Positions 43,167-52,496 of a stretch of DNA of 64,000 nt are shown piece after piece. A model generated the notes under the pieces. It saw nothing but the letters and a program-made list of their open reading frames with translations, was not told where the DNA came from and made no database searches. Each line of letters opens with the position of its first letter. Positions within the stretch are counted from its first letter, which is position 1. Source of the stretch: Rhodobacterales bacterium (GTDB lineage Bacteria; Pseudomonadota; Alphaproteobacteria; Rhodobacterales; Rhodobacteraceae); the NCBI GenBank assembly GCA_003249215.1, contig QKJR01000021.1, positions 1 through 64,000 of the forward strand. The letters run 5' to 3'. The position numbers were made by a program, and so were the translations under genes.

Positions 43167-44474
43167 TCAGTTTGCCAGAAGGTCCGGCAACCAGATGACG
43201 GTCTGCGGGAAGGCGATCAACAGGATCATCACCACGAGATCGGCCAGAAGGAACCACAGCACCCCCCGAAACACCTGATCGGTGCTCATCATGTCGCCGA
43301 TCACGTTCTTGATGACGAAGACGTTGAGCCCGACCGGCGGGGTGATGAGCCCGATCTCGAGCAGCTTGGTCAGCACCACCCCCGCATAGATCAGGCTGAT
43401 GTGTTGCGCCTCGAAGACCGGCAGCAGCACGGGCAGGGTCAGCAGCATCACCCCGATCGGGTCGAGGAACATGCCGAGGATCACGTAGAGCACCGCGATG
43501 CTGACGATGATCGCAACCTGACTGAGGCCGGCATCTGCAAAGAGGCTCTGGACATAGTCGGGCAGGCCGGCGAAGGCGAAGAACCGGGTCAGGAGCGAGG
43601 CGCCGATCGCGATCAGGAAGATCGACGAGGTCGACTGGATCGTCTCGCGCATCGCGTCGCCCAACCCGCGCATCGAGAGCGTGCGCTTGGCGAGCCCGAT
43701 CAGGATCGCGGCCCCGGCGCCGACGGCCCCCGCCTCGGTGGCCGAAAAGAAGCCGCCGAAAATCCCGCCGAAGACGACGATGACCATCAGGAAGAGCGGC
43801 CAGGTCTCGCCCAGGGCTGCAAGCCGCTCGGCCCAGTCGGTGCCTTTCTCGCGCGGGGCAAGCTCGGGCTGGCGCAGGACGCGCAAGAGGATCATCGCGG
43901 CATAGGATAGCGCGGTCAGCAGGCCGGGGATCACCGCGCCAATGAAGAGCGAGGAGACCGGCACCTCGGCGAAGATCGCGTAGAGGAGCAGCACCGTCGA
44001 GGGCGGGATCAGCGAGCCCATGGTGCCCGCGGCCGCGATCGTGCCGACGGCAAGGCTCTTGTCATAGCCGCGCTCGACCATCGCGGGCACCGCAATCTTG
44101 CCCATCGCGGCGGCGCAGGCGACCGAGGAGCCGGTGACCGAGGAGAAAAGCGCAGCCCCGCCGACCGAGGAAATCGCAAGCCCCCCGGGCAGGAACGAGA
44201 GCCACGCACGGGCAAAGCGAAAGAGCCCGTCGGTGAGCCGCGCATTGAAGGCGACATAGCCCATGAGCAGGAAGAGCGGGATCGCCGAGAGGCTCCAGCT
44301 TGCGGCGAAGGCATGCGGCGTCGAGCGCAGCACCGCCCAGGTGGCCCGCTCGCCCTGCAGCGCCCAGATCCCGCCGATCGCGACGAGACCGAGGGCCGCC
44401 GCCACGGGCACGCGCAGCGCGAGAAGCACGGTCAGAATGGCCAGCCCGGTGAGGGCGATCGCAACACTATCCAT
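43167..44474 (-). CDS. dctM: TRAP transporter large permease (DctM)
   Basis: A 435-residue membrane protein with about 12 hydrophobic segments and DctM landmarks (GYVAFNARLTDGLFRFARAW, SSVACAAAMGKIAVPAM, GSLIPPSTVLLLYAI, LITPPVGLNVFVIK). It forms the sodium-coupled transport channel with DctQ. It overlaps the dctQ 3' end by eight bases. Confidence 0.94.
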   Translation of the reverse strand: MDSVAIALTGLAILTVLLALRVPVAAALGLVAIGGIWALQGERATWAVLRSTPHAFAASWSLSAIPLFLLMGYVAFNARLTDGLFRFARAWLSFLPGGLAISSVGGAALFSSVTGSSVACAAAMGKIAVPAMVERGYDKSLAVGTIAAAGTMGSLIPPSTVLLLYAIFAEVPVSSLFIGAVIPGLLTALSYAAMILLRVLRQPELAPREKGTDWAERLAALGETWPLFLMVIVVFGGIFGGFFSATEAGAVGAGAAILIGLAKRTLSMRGLGDAMRETIQSTSSIFLIAIGASLLTRFFAFAGLPDYVQSLFADAGLSQVAIIVSIAVLYVILGMFLDPIGVMLLTLPVLLPVFEAQHISLIYAGVVLTKLLEIGLITPPVGLNVFVIKNVIGDMMSTDQVFRGVLWFLLADLVVMILLIAFPQTVIWLPDLLAN

Positions 44475-44970
44475 GGCGCGGCTCCATCAGGCGCGGCACC
44501 GAGCGCAGGGCCTGCAAGACATAGACGATGGCCGTCAGCCCCCCCGCCAGCGGCAGGAAGAACCGGGCGGGCCAGGTGATGACCGGGATCATGCCCATGA
44601 TGAATTCGCCCTTGGCATAGGCGCGCATCGCCTGTTCCCAGGCGCCCCAGCTGACGAGCACGAGAAACAGCGCGAAGGCGAGGCCCGCAATCAGATCCGA
44701 GGCCGCCTGAAGGCGCGGCGGCAGCTTGTCGTAGAGGATATCGACCGCGATGTTCTCGCCGCGCTGGGCCACGAGGATCATCGGCAGGAAGATCAGCGCC
44801 GGCATCCACCATTCCGCGACGATCTCGATGGTCGAGGGAAGCGGATGGGCAAAGACGAGGCGGCCGATCACATCGGCGATCACCTGCAGCAACATCAGGC
44901 TCAGGCACAGCCCCGCGGCCCAGGCGAGTAGGCGCCCGAGACGGGCAAGGACGGTATCGAGAAGGGTCAT
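44467..44970 (-). CDS. dctQ: TRAP transporter small permease (DctQ)
   Basis: A 167-residue protein with four predicted helices and the DctQ pattern (LMLLQVIADVIGRLVF, AEWWMPALIFLPMILVAQRG, ENIAVDILYDKLP). It lies between the binding-protein gene and dctM, the usual order. Confidence 0.92.
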   Translation of the reverse strand: MTLLDTVLARLGRLLAWAAGLCLSLMLLQVIADVIGRLVFAHPLPSTIEIVAEWWMPALIFLPMILVAQRGENIAVDILYDKLPPRLQAASDLIAGLAFALFLVLVSWGAWEQAMRAYAKGEFIMGMIPVITWPARFFLPLAGGLTAIVYVLQALRSVPRLMEPRHG

Positions 44971-45024
44971 GCGGTGTCTTTCATCAGGGGAGGGGCGCCC
45001 GCACCGGGGCGCCCCGTGCCGGGG

Positions 45025-46146
45025 TCAGAGCCCGTAGCTGTTGGCGTCGAGCGGGTCGAAGACCTCGGATTTCAGCGTGGCGACCAGCTCGTCGCGCGAC
45101 ATGCCGGCCGCCGTGCGCGCGGTCCATTTCTTGAGGATTTCGCGATAGGCATTGGCGACCGCCTCGGGCTCTTTCACGCCATAGGTCGTGCCCGCCGCGG
45201 CGATGACCGTGCTCAGATCCTTGTCGTTGAACGCGGCAATCGAGCTTTCCAGAGCGGCGGGGGCGTCGATCACCTCTATCCCGTTGCCGGGGGCGGCGGC
45301 GCGGGCCTCGTCGTCCTGTTTCAGATAGCCTTCGGTCGTCGCGATCAGCGCCTCGGGCACCGCGTCGAGGATCGCCCGGCGCTGCGCCACGCTCAGAGCG
45401 GCCCAGCTGTCCTTGTTGAAGGTCAGCAGCGGACCCGCGTTATAGACGCCGTAGCTGCCCAGCGTGATCGATTTGGCCACGTCCCAGAGCGAATAGGTCT
45501 TGAGCGAGGCCGCCGGTTGCAGCGCCACGTCGATGATCCCCTTGTCGAGCGCCTCATACATCTCGGCACTGCCGGTATGCACCACGGTGCCACCGCTCGC
45601 GGTGACGAACCGGTCCCAGGCCGCGCCCGGCGTGCGCACGCGCTTGCCCTTGAGATCGTCGGGCGTGCGGATCGGGTCCTTCGAGATCAGCGCATAGGGC
45701 GCGGTCGCGTAATTGCCGGTGTAGACGACATTGCTGGCCGCAAATTCGGCCTGACAGGGTTCGCAGGCGGTGATGATGAATTCGGTCACCGCGGCCGCCA
45801 CCGCGAGCGCATCGCCCGATTGCATCGTCAGCTCGCTCACGATCTGCGCCGTCGGCAGATCCGAGGGGTTGTAGGTCAGCGCCAGGATCGAGGCGTCGGC
45901 GATCCCGTCGCCAAGCCCCTGCAGCGATTCCTTGGCGCCCATCAGCGCGCCGCCACCCACGATCTTGAACGTCAGATCGACGTCCTTCTCGGCAGCGAGC
46001 TTTGCAAACATCGGCTCCCATCCGGCCCATTGGGTCGGGTGCGAGGGCGCCGTCCAAGTCGCGACGCTGAGCTCGGTCGCGCCGACGGGCACGGCAAGGG
46101 CAGCGGTGGCAAGAGCGGCGGTGGCCGCAAGGAACATGTGTTTCAT
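45025..46146 (-). CDS. dctP: TRAP transporter substrate-binding protein (DctP)
   Basis: A 373-residue periplasmic binding protein with a signal peptide at residues 1-23 (ending PVGA) and DctP features (LKGKRVRTPGAAWDRFVTAS, followed by SAEMYEALDKGIIDVA). The conserved substrate-carboxylate arginine is probably in KGKRVRTPG, so an organic acid ligand is expected. It follows the M81 peptidase gene by 17 bp, which suggests that the imported compound or its derivative is the peptidase substrate. Confidence 0.92.
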   Translation of the reverse strand: MKHMFLAATAALATAALAVPVGATELSVATWTAPSHPTQWAGWEPMFAKLAAEKDVDLTFKIVGGGALMGAKESLQGLGDGIADASILALTYNPSDLPTAQIVSELTMQSGDALAVAAAVTEFIITACEPCQAEFAASNVVYTGNYATAPYALISKDPIRTPDDLKGKRVRTPGAAWDRFVTASGGTVVHTGSAEMYEALDKGIIDVALQPAASLKTYSLWDVAKSITLGSYGVYNAGPLLTFNKDSWAALSVAQRRAILDAVPEALIATTEGYLKQDDEARAAAPGNGIEVIDAPAALESSIAAFNDKDLSTVIAAAGTTYGVKEPEAVANAYREILKKWTARTAAGMSRDELVATLKSEVFDPLDANSYGL

Positions 46147-46163
46147 CCGTATCTCCTCAGTGA

Positions 46164-47621
46164 TCAGTCGAGTGAAAGCCGCTCGAGCGGCACGTTCTTG
46201 AAGGGCAGGGCGGTAGCATCTGCCTGAGCGGGTCCGGGCGTGTCGGCCTGGATGATGCGGGGGAAGGTCGCGCTGAAGGCGGCGGTGAAATGGTTCTTCG
46301 CCTTGACCAGCAGCAGCGGCACCTGCGCGATGTCGATACCGTGCAGGAGAAAATAGTTGCGGTCGTTGGGCGTGACGCAGATCGACGAGACGATGATGCG
46401 CAGCGGCCCGTGGCGCAGAACGGTGCTGTCGCCGATCGACATCCTTTGCCCCTTGAACATCGGTCCCGCGCTGACGAAGGCGCCATCGGTCAGCGTCTCG
46501 ACGCTCAGCTTCAGCGGCACCGGGGCGCCGAAGATCCCGGTGTGACGCGCGCCGAGTGCGGCCTCGATCACCGCGCCGGGGCCGGCCGCCGTGGCGCGCG
46601 CCACGAGCGCGGGGTCATGGAAGAAGGCGAAGATCGTGCCTTCGGGCAGGCTGTCGAGCGCCGCCACGGCCGCCGCAAGCAGCCCGGGCGTATCCGCGCC
46701 GCCGCCCGAGAGCGGGTTGTCGGATGGCTCCACGATGGCGGTCGGCCCCTGATCCCAGGGGCGCTGCGCGAGGATCTCGGCGGCGGAGGGCAGCACCGGG
46801 CGGAACCGCGCGCGCCGCGCCAGCATCGCCTCGCAGACGGTCTGCGCCACCTGCTCGCCCGCCGCCGCGTCGGTGCAGGTGACGAGAACGCCCGCGTCGG
46901 CCGCCGGAATATCGGCATAGGCGAAGGAGGCGAAGGGATAGGCGCATTTGACGCCCGGAACCGGGGCCGCCTGTGCGATCTGCTGAATTTCGGTCATCGG
47001 CAGGCCGGGCGCGGTGCGCATGTTGTGGCTCGGCAGGATCCGCCCGATCGTGCGCCGCAGCACCCGGAAGCGCGTGCCGCTCTCGACCATCTCGGCGAGC
47101 AGATCGAGCGCGTCACTGGCCGCGGTGTTCATGTCGACATGCGGATAGGTGCGGTAGACCGTCACCGCGTTGAGGGCTTCGGCCATTGCGTCGGTCGGGC
47201 AGGCATGCAGATCGAGCGAGGCAGTGATGGGCTTTTCGGGATAGCGGGCGCGCAGCGCAAGGCAGAGCGTCTCCTCGGGGGCGAGATCCCCGGTCGTGAT
47301 CCCCGCACCATGCAGCGAGAGATAGATCCCGTCGGCCGCATCGAAGACCGGATCGGCCAGAACTTCGGTGAGCCAGGCGTCGAAGACCTCCTGCTCGGCC
47401 GGACCGCCCGGCTCGACCGCGGCGCAGCGCGAGAAGAGCAACCCGATGCCCAACGTTTCGGCCCGCTCGATAGCGCCGCCGATCTCGGTCGCGGTGCCCC
47501 ACATCGCCGCCGGAACCGCGTCCCCGCGCAGCCACTCCCGGGATTGAAACTCCGGCAGGCCGACCTTGGTGGGGGCGAAGGAATTGCCTTCGTGCCAGAA
47601 ACGAGCGACGGCGACTTTCAT
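46164..47621 (-). CDS. M81 family metallopeptidase (MlrC-like)
   Basis: A 485-residue protein with the N-terminal M81/DUF1485 domain (RFWHEGNSFAPTKVG; later ASLDLHACPTDAMAEA, TYPHVDMNTA) and the C-terminal MlrC domain (VEPSDNPLSGGGADTPG, FAFFHDPALVARA). The founding member MlrC hydrolyses linearised microcystin products, but most members have unknown substrates. The start is the ATG at 47621 with GGGGG upstream. As first gene of an operon with a TRAP importer, a class III aminotransferase and an RpiR regulator, it may act on a small amide or dipeptide-like compound. Confidence 0.88.
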   Translation of the reverse strand: MKVAVARFWHEGNSFAPTKVGLPEFQSREWLRGDAVPAAMWGTATEIGGAIERAETLGIGLLFSRCAAVEPGGPAEQEVFDAWLTEVLADPVFDAADGIYLSLHGAGITTGDLAPEETLCLALRARYPEKPITASLDLHACPTDAMAEALNAVTVYRTYPHVDMNTAASDALDLLAEMVESGTRFRVLRRTIGRILPSHNMRTAPGLPMTEIQQIAQAAPVPGVKCAYPFASFAYADIPAADAGVLVTCTDAAAGEQVAQTVCEAMLARRARFRPVLPSAAEILAQRPWDQGPTAIVEPSDNPLSGGGADTPGLLAAAVAALDSLPEGTIFAFFHDPALVARATAAGPGAVIEAALGARHTGIFGAPVPLKLSVETLTDGAFVSAGPMFKGQRMSIGDSTVLRHGPLRIIVSSICVTPNDRNYFLLHGIDIAQVPLLLVKAKNHFTAAFSATFPRIIQADTPGPAQADATALPFKNVPLERLSLD

Positions 47622-47664
47622 GATACCCCCGGAACGTTTGGATTTTCTGAGATTTTTTCTGAAA

Positions 47665-47685
47665 CAAATGTTTTGCAAATGTTTT
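47665..47685. promoter_or_regulatory. two direct CAAATGTTTT repeats upstream of the M81/TRAP operon
   Basis: Two perfect 10-bp copies, one base apart (11-bp period, one helical turn), in an AT-rich stretch 44 bp upstream of the first gene. They are good candidates for regulator binding, possibly by the RpiR protein of the operon. The rest of 47622-47906 shows nothing further. Confidence 0.5.
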
Positions 47686-47906
47686 ATGATAGCGGCTGCG
47701 GAAAAAGTCGCTCCATGCAAGGCGCGCTTTGAAATGATGTTTTGGAACAGAGCGTTGAGCGCTTCTTGGCTGTTCTGCATCCTGCCTTCGCGCGGGCAAT
47801 GGGCCGCGCCGCCGGGCGCGCGCGACAGGGCGCTGAAACGTGATCGCGGTCAAACGAAACAGGTGTCTCGAATCCGGGCGCGGCCGGTCCTTGCCCGCGG
47901 AGCCGC

Positions 47907-48689
47907 TCAGCCCGGCAGCGGTCCGAACACGAGGTCGAGCTGGAGCTCGAAGAGCGATGCAATCTCGAGGCTGGCCTCAGGGTTCAGGGTCCCGTTGTGG
48001 ACGAGCCCGACCCAGAGCGGCGCCGCCAGCAGATAGGCCCCTTGCGCGGCACAGCGCGAGGAGGTTTCCCCGCGGGCGACGGCGCTCTCGATCAGCGACT
48101 GCAAATGCCCGATGAAGGGCAGGTAGACATCGCGGCGGTAGGTGACGGCCAGTTCCGGAAAGGCGCGGGCCTCGGTCAGGACGAGACGCGCGACATTCGC
48201 CCGGCCCGAATGTTCGATTACCGCCATCATCGGCACCAAGGTGCGTTGGCAATAGCTTCGGATCGTCTCGTCCGGGCGGACCGGCTCCTGATTGGCGGTG
48301 CGCAGCGGGTCGGTCACGATTTCCCGCAACAGGTCGAGAAACAGCGCCTCCTTGCTCTCGAAGTAGCGATAGGGCGTCCCCTTGGCGAGGCCGGCCCGCG
48401 CGGCGATCCGGGTCATCGTGCTGGCGCTGAAGCCGTGATCCATGAATTCGCTCATCGCCGCGCTCAGGATCTGGGCGCGGGTGTGGGCGGTCTTCTCCGG
48501 ACTCGGTCCACGGGTGCGCGGCCCCGGGCGGTCGTGCGTTTTGCCGTCGTCGGAGTGGAGCGCGGGGGGGCTGGCCTCGGGCTGCACAGGGTCCGATGCC
48601 GGACAAGCCTCGGGGGGCAGGGGCGGGCTCTGGGCTGGCGGTCGCATGGGGGCAGTATCCGAAAGCGCGGCTCCGCTTGCAAGCCGCAT
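47907..48689 (-). CDS. TetR/AcrR-family regulator
   Basis: About 260 residues if the ATG at 48689 is used; an ATG at 48647 is also possible. The first about 65 residues are Pro/Ser-rich and disordered, then comes the TetR helix-turn-helix (RAQILSAAMSEFMDHGFSAS followed by TMTRIAARAGLAKGTPYRYF) and an all-helical effector domain (TetR_C, AefR-like). It is divergent from an MFS exporter with a clear operator between them, the standard exporter-repressor arrangement. Confidence 0.88.
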   Translation of the reverse strand: MRLASGAALSDTAPMRPPAQSPPLPPEACPASDPVQPEASPPALHSDDGKTHDRPGPRTRGPSPEKTAHTRAQILSAAMSEFMDHGFSASTMTRIAARAGLAKGTPYRYFESKEALFLDLLREIVTDPLRTANQEPVRPDETIRSYCQRTLVPMMAVIEHSGRANVARLVLTEARAFPELAVTYRRDVYLPFIGHLQSLIESAVARGETSSRCAAQGAYLLAAPLWVGLVHNGTLNPEASLEIASLFELQLDLVFGPLPG

Positions 48690-48718
48690 CCGAGCGCACG
48701 TTTTCCACCTTGATTATA

Positions 48719-48769
48719 AATGACCATTAGGTCATTAAAGGTCGTTAAGCGGTATACAATCGTATATCG
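48719..48769. promoter_or_regulatory. operator region between the tetR-type and MFS genes
   Basis: AATGACC-ATTA-GGTCATT at 48719-48736 is a perfect 7-bp inverted repeat, followed at once by a third half-site (AAGGTCGTTA). A second, imperfect dyad CGGTATAC-AATC-GTATATCG lies at 48750-48769. The region sits between the divergent starts and is the likely TetR binding site. Confidence 0.65.
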
Positions 48770-48793
48770 ACGCCGATTTTATGGGAAACTGTC

Positions 48794-50071
48794 GTGCCTG
48801 AGGATGAGATGCGAGGCTGGTGGCCGTTCTGGCTGACCGCTTTGACGCTGCTGTGCGGGGCGATGGGCGCGACGATGGCGAGCCCGCTTTTCCCCCTCTA
48901 CGAGGCAGCCTGGGGGATCTCGCATGCGACGATCACGCTGCTCTATGTGGCCTATATGTTCGGTGTGCTCGGCTCGCTGATGTTCCTCACGCGCTTCACC
49001 GACAGGATCGGCGCGGTGCGGATGCTGCGGATCGGCAGCGGGATGCTCGCGCTGGGCCTCTTGCTGTCGGCGCTGATAGGCGGGCTGGTCGGGGGGCGGG
49101 AGACCGGGGTGGCGGCGCTGCTGCCGGTGCGGTTCCTGATCGGCATTGCCTCGGGGGTGCTGACCTCGGCGGCGACGGTCGGGCTGTTCCGGCTCGAACC
49201 TGCGCCGGGGCGCATCGCGGCGATGGTGGCCTCGCTGACGACGATGGCGGGCTTCAGCCTCGGGCCGATCGTCTGTGGCCTCGTGGCGCAGTTTGCGCCT
49301 GCGCCGCTGGTTGTGCCCTATCTTGTGGTGCTGGCGGTGGTCGGCCTGCTGGGGCTGGGGCTCATGCGCCTGCGTGCGGATCCGGGTTCGGCCGTGGCGC
49401 GTGACGTATCGAGTGGCGGACCAGGGAGCGGACCGGGCAGCCGTGCGGGCGGCGCGCGCAGCTTCCTGCCCAATCTCGCCCTGCCGGAACCGGGCCGGAT
49501 CGCCGGTTTCCTCGTCGTGGCTTCCGCCGTTTTCTCCGCCTATGCGCTTTTCAGCCTGCTGGCCTCGCTCGCGCCCTCCTTCCTGCCGATGATCCTGCCT
49601 TGGCACGGGCCGGCGGTCAGCGGCCTTGCGGTGGGCCTCGTGCTGACCTGCTCGGCGCTCGTGCAGCTGCCGGCGCGGCGGCTTTCGCCGCGGCCCTGCC
49701 TGCGGCTCGCGCTTGGCATCATGATCGTCGGCACGCTCACGCTGCTTGTTGCGATGCGTCTGGGCAATGCATCGCTCTTCATCGTGGCGGAATTCGCGAT
49801 CGGCTGCGGCCATGGGCTCGCCTTCCTCGCGGGGATGACGCTGCTCGGCCTGATCGCGACCGGCCCGCGCCGCGGGGCGATCCTCTCGACGCATCTGTCG
49901 ATCGGCTATCTCGGGGCGATCGTCCCGACCCTCGTCGTCGGCTGGCTGGCCGATCATCTCGGTCTCGCCCCGGCGGTGATGCTGTTCTGCGCCTCTTTCG
50001 CGCTGATCTGCGCGGTTCTGCTGGCCCTCTCGCGTCTCGTCGGCGCGATGCGGCTTGGCGAGGGCGTCTAG
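48794..50071 (+). CDS. MFS transporter
   Basis: A 425-residue major-facilitator protein with 12 predicted helices. The loop 2-3 motif is FLTRFTDRIGAVRMLRIG, a variant of the MFS motif A, and a charged central loop at about residues 195-222 separates the halves. The GTG at 48794 is used, although the in-frame ATG at 48809 with GAGG upstream is an equal candidate. It is divergent from a TetR regulator, so it is probably an inducible exporter. It lies only 29 bp before the PQQ dehydrogenase and the two may be co-transcribed. Confidence 0.88.
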   Translation: MPEDEMRGWWPFWLTALTLLCGAMGATMASPLFPLYEAAWGISHATITLLYVAYMFGVLGSLMFLTRFTDRIGAVRMLRIGSGMLALGLLLSALIGGLVGGRETGVAALLPVRFLIGIASGVLTSAATVGLFRLEPAPGRIAAMVASLTTMAGFSLGPIVCGLVAQFAPAPLVVPYLVVLAVVGLLGLGLMRLRADPGSAVARDVSSGGPGSGPGSRAGGARSFLPNLALPEPGRIAGFLVVASAVFSAYALFSLLASLAPSFLPMILPWHGPAVSGLAVGLVLTCSALVQLPARRLSPRPCLRLALGIMIVGTLTLLVAMRLGNASLFIVAEFAIGCGHGLAFLAGMTLLGLIATGPRRGAILSTHLSIGYLGAIVPTLVVGWLADHLGLAPAVMLFCASFALICAVLLALSRLVGAMRLGEGV

Positions 50072-50100
50072 GTTTCAACAAGGATAGGGAGATCCTGATA

Positions 50101-52449
50101 ATGTCTGACACGCAACAGGGCCTGCGATTAGGCTGGCTCGTTCCCGTCTATGGCGTGATCCTCGCCGTGGTCGGGTTGATCCTGGGCGGCGGGGGCCTCT
50201 GGCTCGTGTCGCTCGGGGGCTCGTGGTATTACCTGATTGCCGGGCTCGCGCTCATCGTGACCGGTGGTCTGATGGCGCGGCGCAAGCCGGCGGGCTTTGC
50301 GCTCTTTGCGCTGGCGGCGGCGCTCACCGTGATCTGGGCGTTGTGGGAAACCGGTGGCGCCTTCTGGGGCCTCGTGCCGCGGCTCGCGCCTTGGCTTGTG
50401 ATGGCGATCGTGGCGGCGCTGCTCTACCCGCTGATCGGTGGCACGACCGCGCGCAAGGGCGCCTTCTCGCTGGCCGCTGTGCTGGTTCTCGTGGGCGTCG
50501 CGGGGGCTGTTGCCATGTTCTACCCGCATGGCGTGATCCGTCCGGCCAAGGTGGCCGAGGCCGCGATCCCCGCCGCGCCGGGCGCCCCGTCGCGCTGGCA
50601 ATATTACGGCTACAGCCCCGAGGGCACGCGCTTCGTGCCCTATACCGGCATCACCCGTGACAATGTCGACAAGCTCGAGCTCGCCTGGACCTTCCGCACC
50701 GGCGAAGAGCCGGTGAAGGGGACCGAGTTCCAGAACACCCCGATCCAGATCGACGACAGCCTCTATGTCTGCACGCCGCTCAATCAGGTGATCGCGCTCG
50801 ATGCCGACACCGGTGCGGAGAAATGGCGCTTCGACCCCAAGGTCACGCCGAACAAGTTCTGGAACCGCTGCCGCGGCGTTGGCTATTATGAGAGCAAGCT
50901 GATCCCGGCGGGCGAGCCCTGCCATGCGCGGATCATCCTGACGGTCAGCGACGGGCGGATGATGGCGCTCGACGCGGAAACCGGCGCCACCTGCGAGGCC
51001 TTCGGTGCGAAGGGCGAGGCGAACCTGACCGACGGGCTCGGCGAGGTGAAACCGGCCTATTACATGCCGACCTCGATGCCCACGGTGATCGACGATCTGG
51101 TGATCGTCGGCGGCTGGGTCTTCGACGGGCGCGAAGTGGGCGAGCCCTCGGGCGTGGTGCGGGCCTATTCGGCCGAGACCGGCGCGTTGGTCTGGGCCTG
51201 GGACCTCGGCAATCCGGCGATTACCGGCCTGCCGCCCGAAGGCGAGACCTATACCCGCGGCACGCCGAACATGTGGTCGACCCCGTCGGTCGATCCGGCG
51301 CTCGGGCTGATCTATCTGCCGCTCGGCAACGAGACGCCCGACTTCTGGGGCGGCGAGCGCTCGGCGGCGTCCAAGGAATATGGCTCGTCGATCGTGGCGC
51401 TGGATTACCACACCGGCCGCGAGAAATGGCACTTCCAGACGACCCATTACGACGTCTGGGATTATGACGTGCCCGCGCAGCCCGCGCTGGTCGATCTGCC
51501 CGACGACAAGGGCGGCACCGTTCCGGCGGTGGTTCAGGTCACCAAGACCGGCTATGTCTATGTGCTCGACCGTCGCACCGGCGAACCGATCAAGAAAGTG
51601 GTCGAGACCCCGGTGAGCCAGGACGGCGAAGAGGGCGCGGCACTCTCGCCCACCCAGCCGCTCTCGGTCGAGATGCCGCATTTCGGCGGCGACCGGCTGA
51701 CCGAGGCGGATATGTGGGGCGCCACCTTCTTCGATCAGATGGCCTGCCGGATCGCCTTCAAGTCGATGCGTTACAACGGCGCCTTCACCGCGCTCTCGTC
51801 GAAGGACAAGGCGCTGATCTATCCGGGCTTCTATGGCGGGATGAACTGGGGCTCGGTCTCGATCGACGAAAATCTCGGCTACATGATCGTCAACGATATC
51901 CGGATGCCGCAGCAGGCGACCTTCATCAAGCGTGAGGATGTCACCCCGGAGATGACCGCGAACATGAGCCATGACGCGGGCGTCCATCCGCAGGCGGGCA
52001 CGCCCTGGGCGGCGCTGCGCGGCGGGTTCTATTCGCCGCTTGGCATTCCCTGCCACATGCCGCCGTGGGGCACGATCTCGGCCGTCGATCTGAAGACCGG
52101 CGATCTGGTGTGGCAGCGCCCGGCGGGCGGGATTCAGGATTCGACCCTCTCGAACGGGATGAAACTGCCGCTGCCAATGCCGATCGGGATGCCGACGCTG
52201 GGCGGTCCGCTCTCGACCGCGGGCGGGGTGACCTTCTACGCCGGGACGCAGGACTATTACCTGCGCGCCTATGATACCGCCTCGGGTGACGAGCTCTGGA
52301 AGGGCCGGATGCCGGTGGGCGGTCAGGCGACCCCGATGAGCTACGTCTCGCCCAAGACCGGCACGCAATATGTGCTGATCGCGGCGGGGGGCGCGCGGCA
52401 ATCGCCCGACCGTGGGGACTACGTGATGGCCTATCGCGTCAAGCCCTGA
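50101..52449 (+). CDS. membrane-bound PQQ-dependent dehydrogenase, glucose/quinate/polyol family
   Basis: A 782-residue quinoprotein: five N-terminal membrane helices (about residues 10-145), then a periplasmic beta-propeller with repeated W-docking motifs (ALDADTGAEKWRFD, AYSAETGALVWAWD, AVDLKTGDLVWQRP, AYDTASGDELWKGR). Length and plan match E. coli Gcd, which oxidises a sugar with PQQ and passes electrons to ubiquinone. The Asp in VLDRRTGE is kept. The E. coli His262 position (HVTCRG) appears as WNRCRG near residue 254, so the substrate may not be glucose. A GGGAGA site precedes the ATG. No pqq synthesis genes are in the window. A terminator follows. Confidence 0.9.
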   Translation: MSDTQQGLRLGWLVPVYGVILAVVGLILGGGGLWLVSLGGSWYYLIAGLALIVTGGLMARRKPAGFALFALAAALTVIWALWETGGAFWGLVPRLAPWLVMAIVAALLYPLIGGTTARKGAFSLAAVLVLVGVAGAVAMFYPHGVIRPAKVAEAAIPAAPGAPSRWQYYGYSPEGTRFVPYTGITRDNVDKLELAWTFRTGEEPVKGTEFQNTPIQIDDSLYVCTPLNQVIALDADTGAEKWRFDPKVTPNKFWNRCRGVGYYESKLIPAGEPCHARIILTVSDGRMMALDAETGATCEAFGAKGEANLTDGLGEVKPAYYMPTSMPTVIDDLVIVGGWVFDGREVGEPSGVVRAYSAETGALVWAWDLGNPAITGLPPEGETYTRGTPNMWSTPSVDPALGLIYLPLGNETPDFWGGERSAASKEYGSSIVALDYHTGREKWHFQTTHYDVWDYDVPAQPALVDLPDDKGGTVPAVVQVTKTGYVYVLDRRTGEPIKKVVETPVSQDGEEGAALSPTQPLSVEMPHFGGDRLTEADMWGATFFDQMACRIAFKSMRYNGAFTALSSKDKALIYPGFYGGMNWGSVSIDENLGYMIVNDIRMPQQATFIKREDVTPEMTANMSHDAGVHPQAGTPWAALRGGFYSPLGIPCHMPPWGTISAVDLKTGDLVWQRPAGGIQDSTLSNGMKLPLPMPIGMPTLGGPLSTAGGVTFYAGTQDYYLRAYDTASGDELWKGRMPVGGQATPMSYVSPKTGTQYVLIAAGGARQSPDRGDYVMAYRVKP

Positions 52450-52469
52450 GCCCGGCAGGGCGTGTCATC

Positions 52470-52496
52470 GGGCCGGGCTCCTTCGGGGCCCGGCCC
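52470..52496 (+). terminator. intrinsic-type hairpin after the PQQ dehydrogenase gene
   Basis: GGGCCGGG pairs perfectly with CCCGGCCC across an 11-base loop, 20 bp after the stop codon. Only CTTG follows, so the U-tract is poor, but stem strength and position suggest a terminator. Confidence 0.6.
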
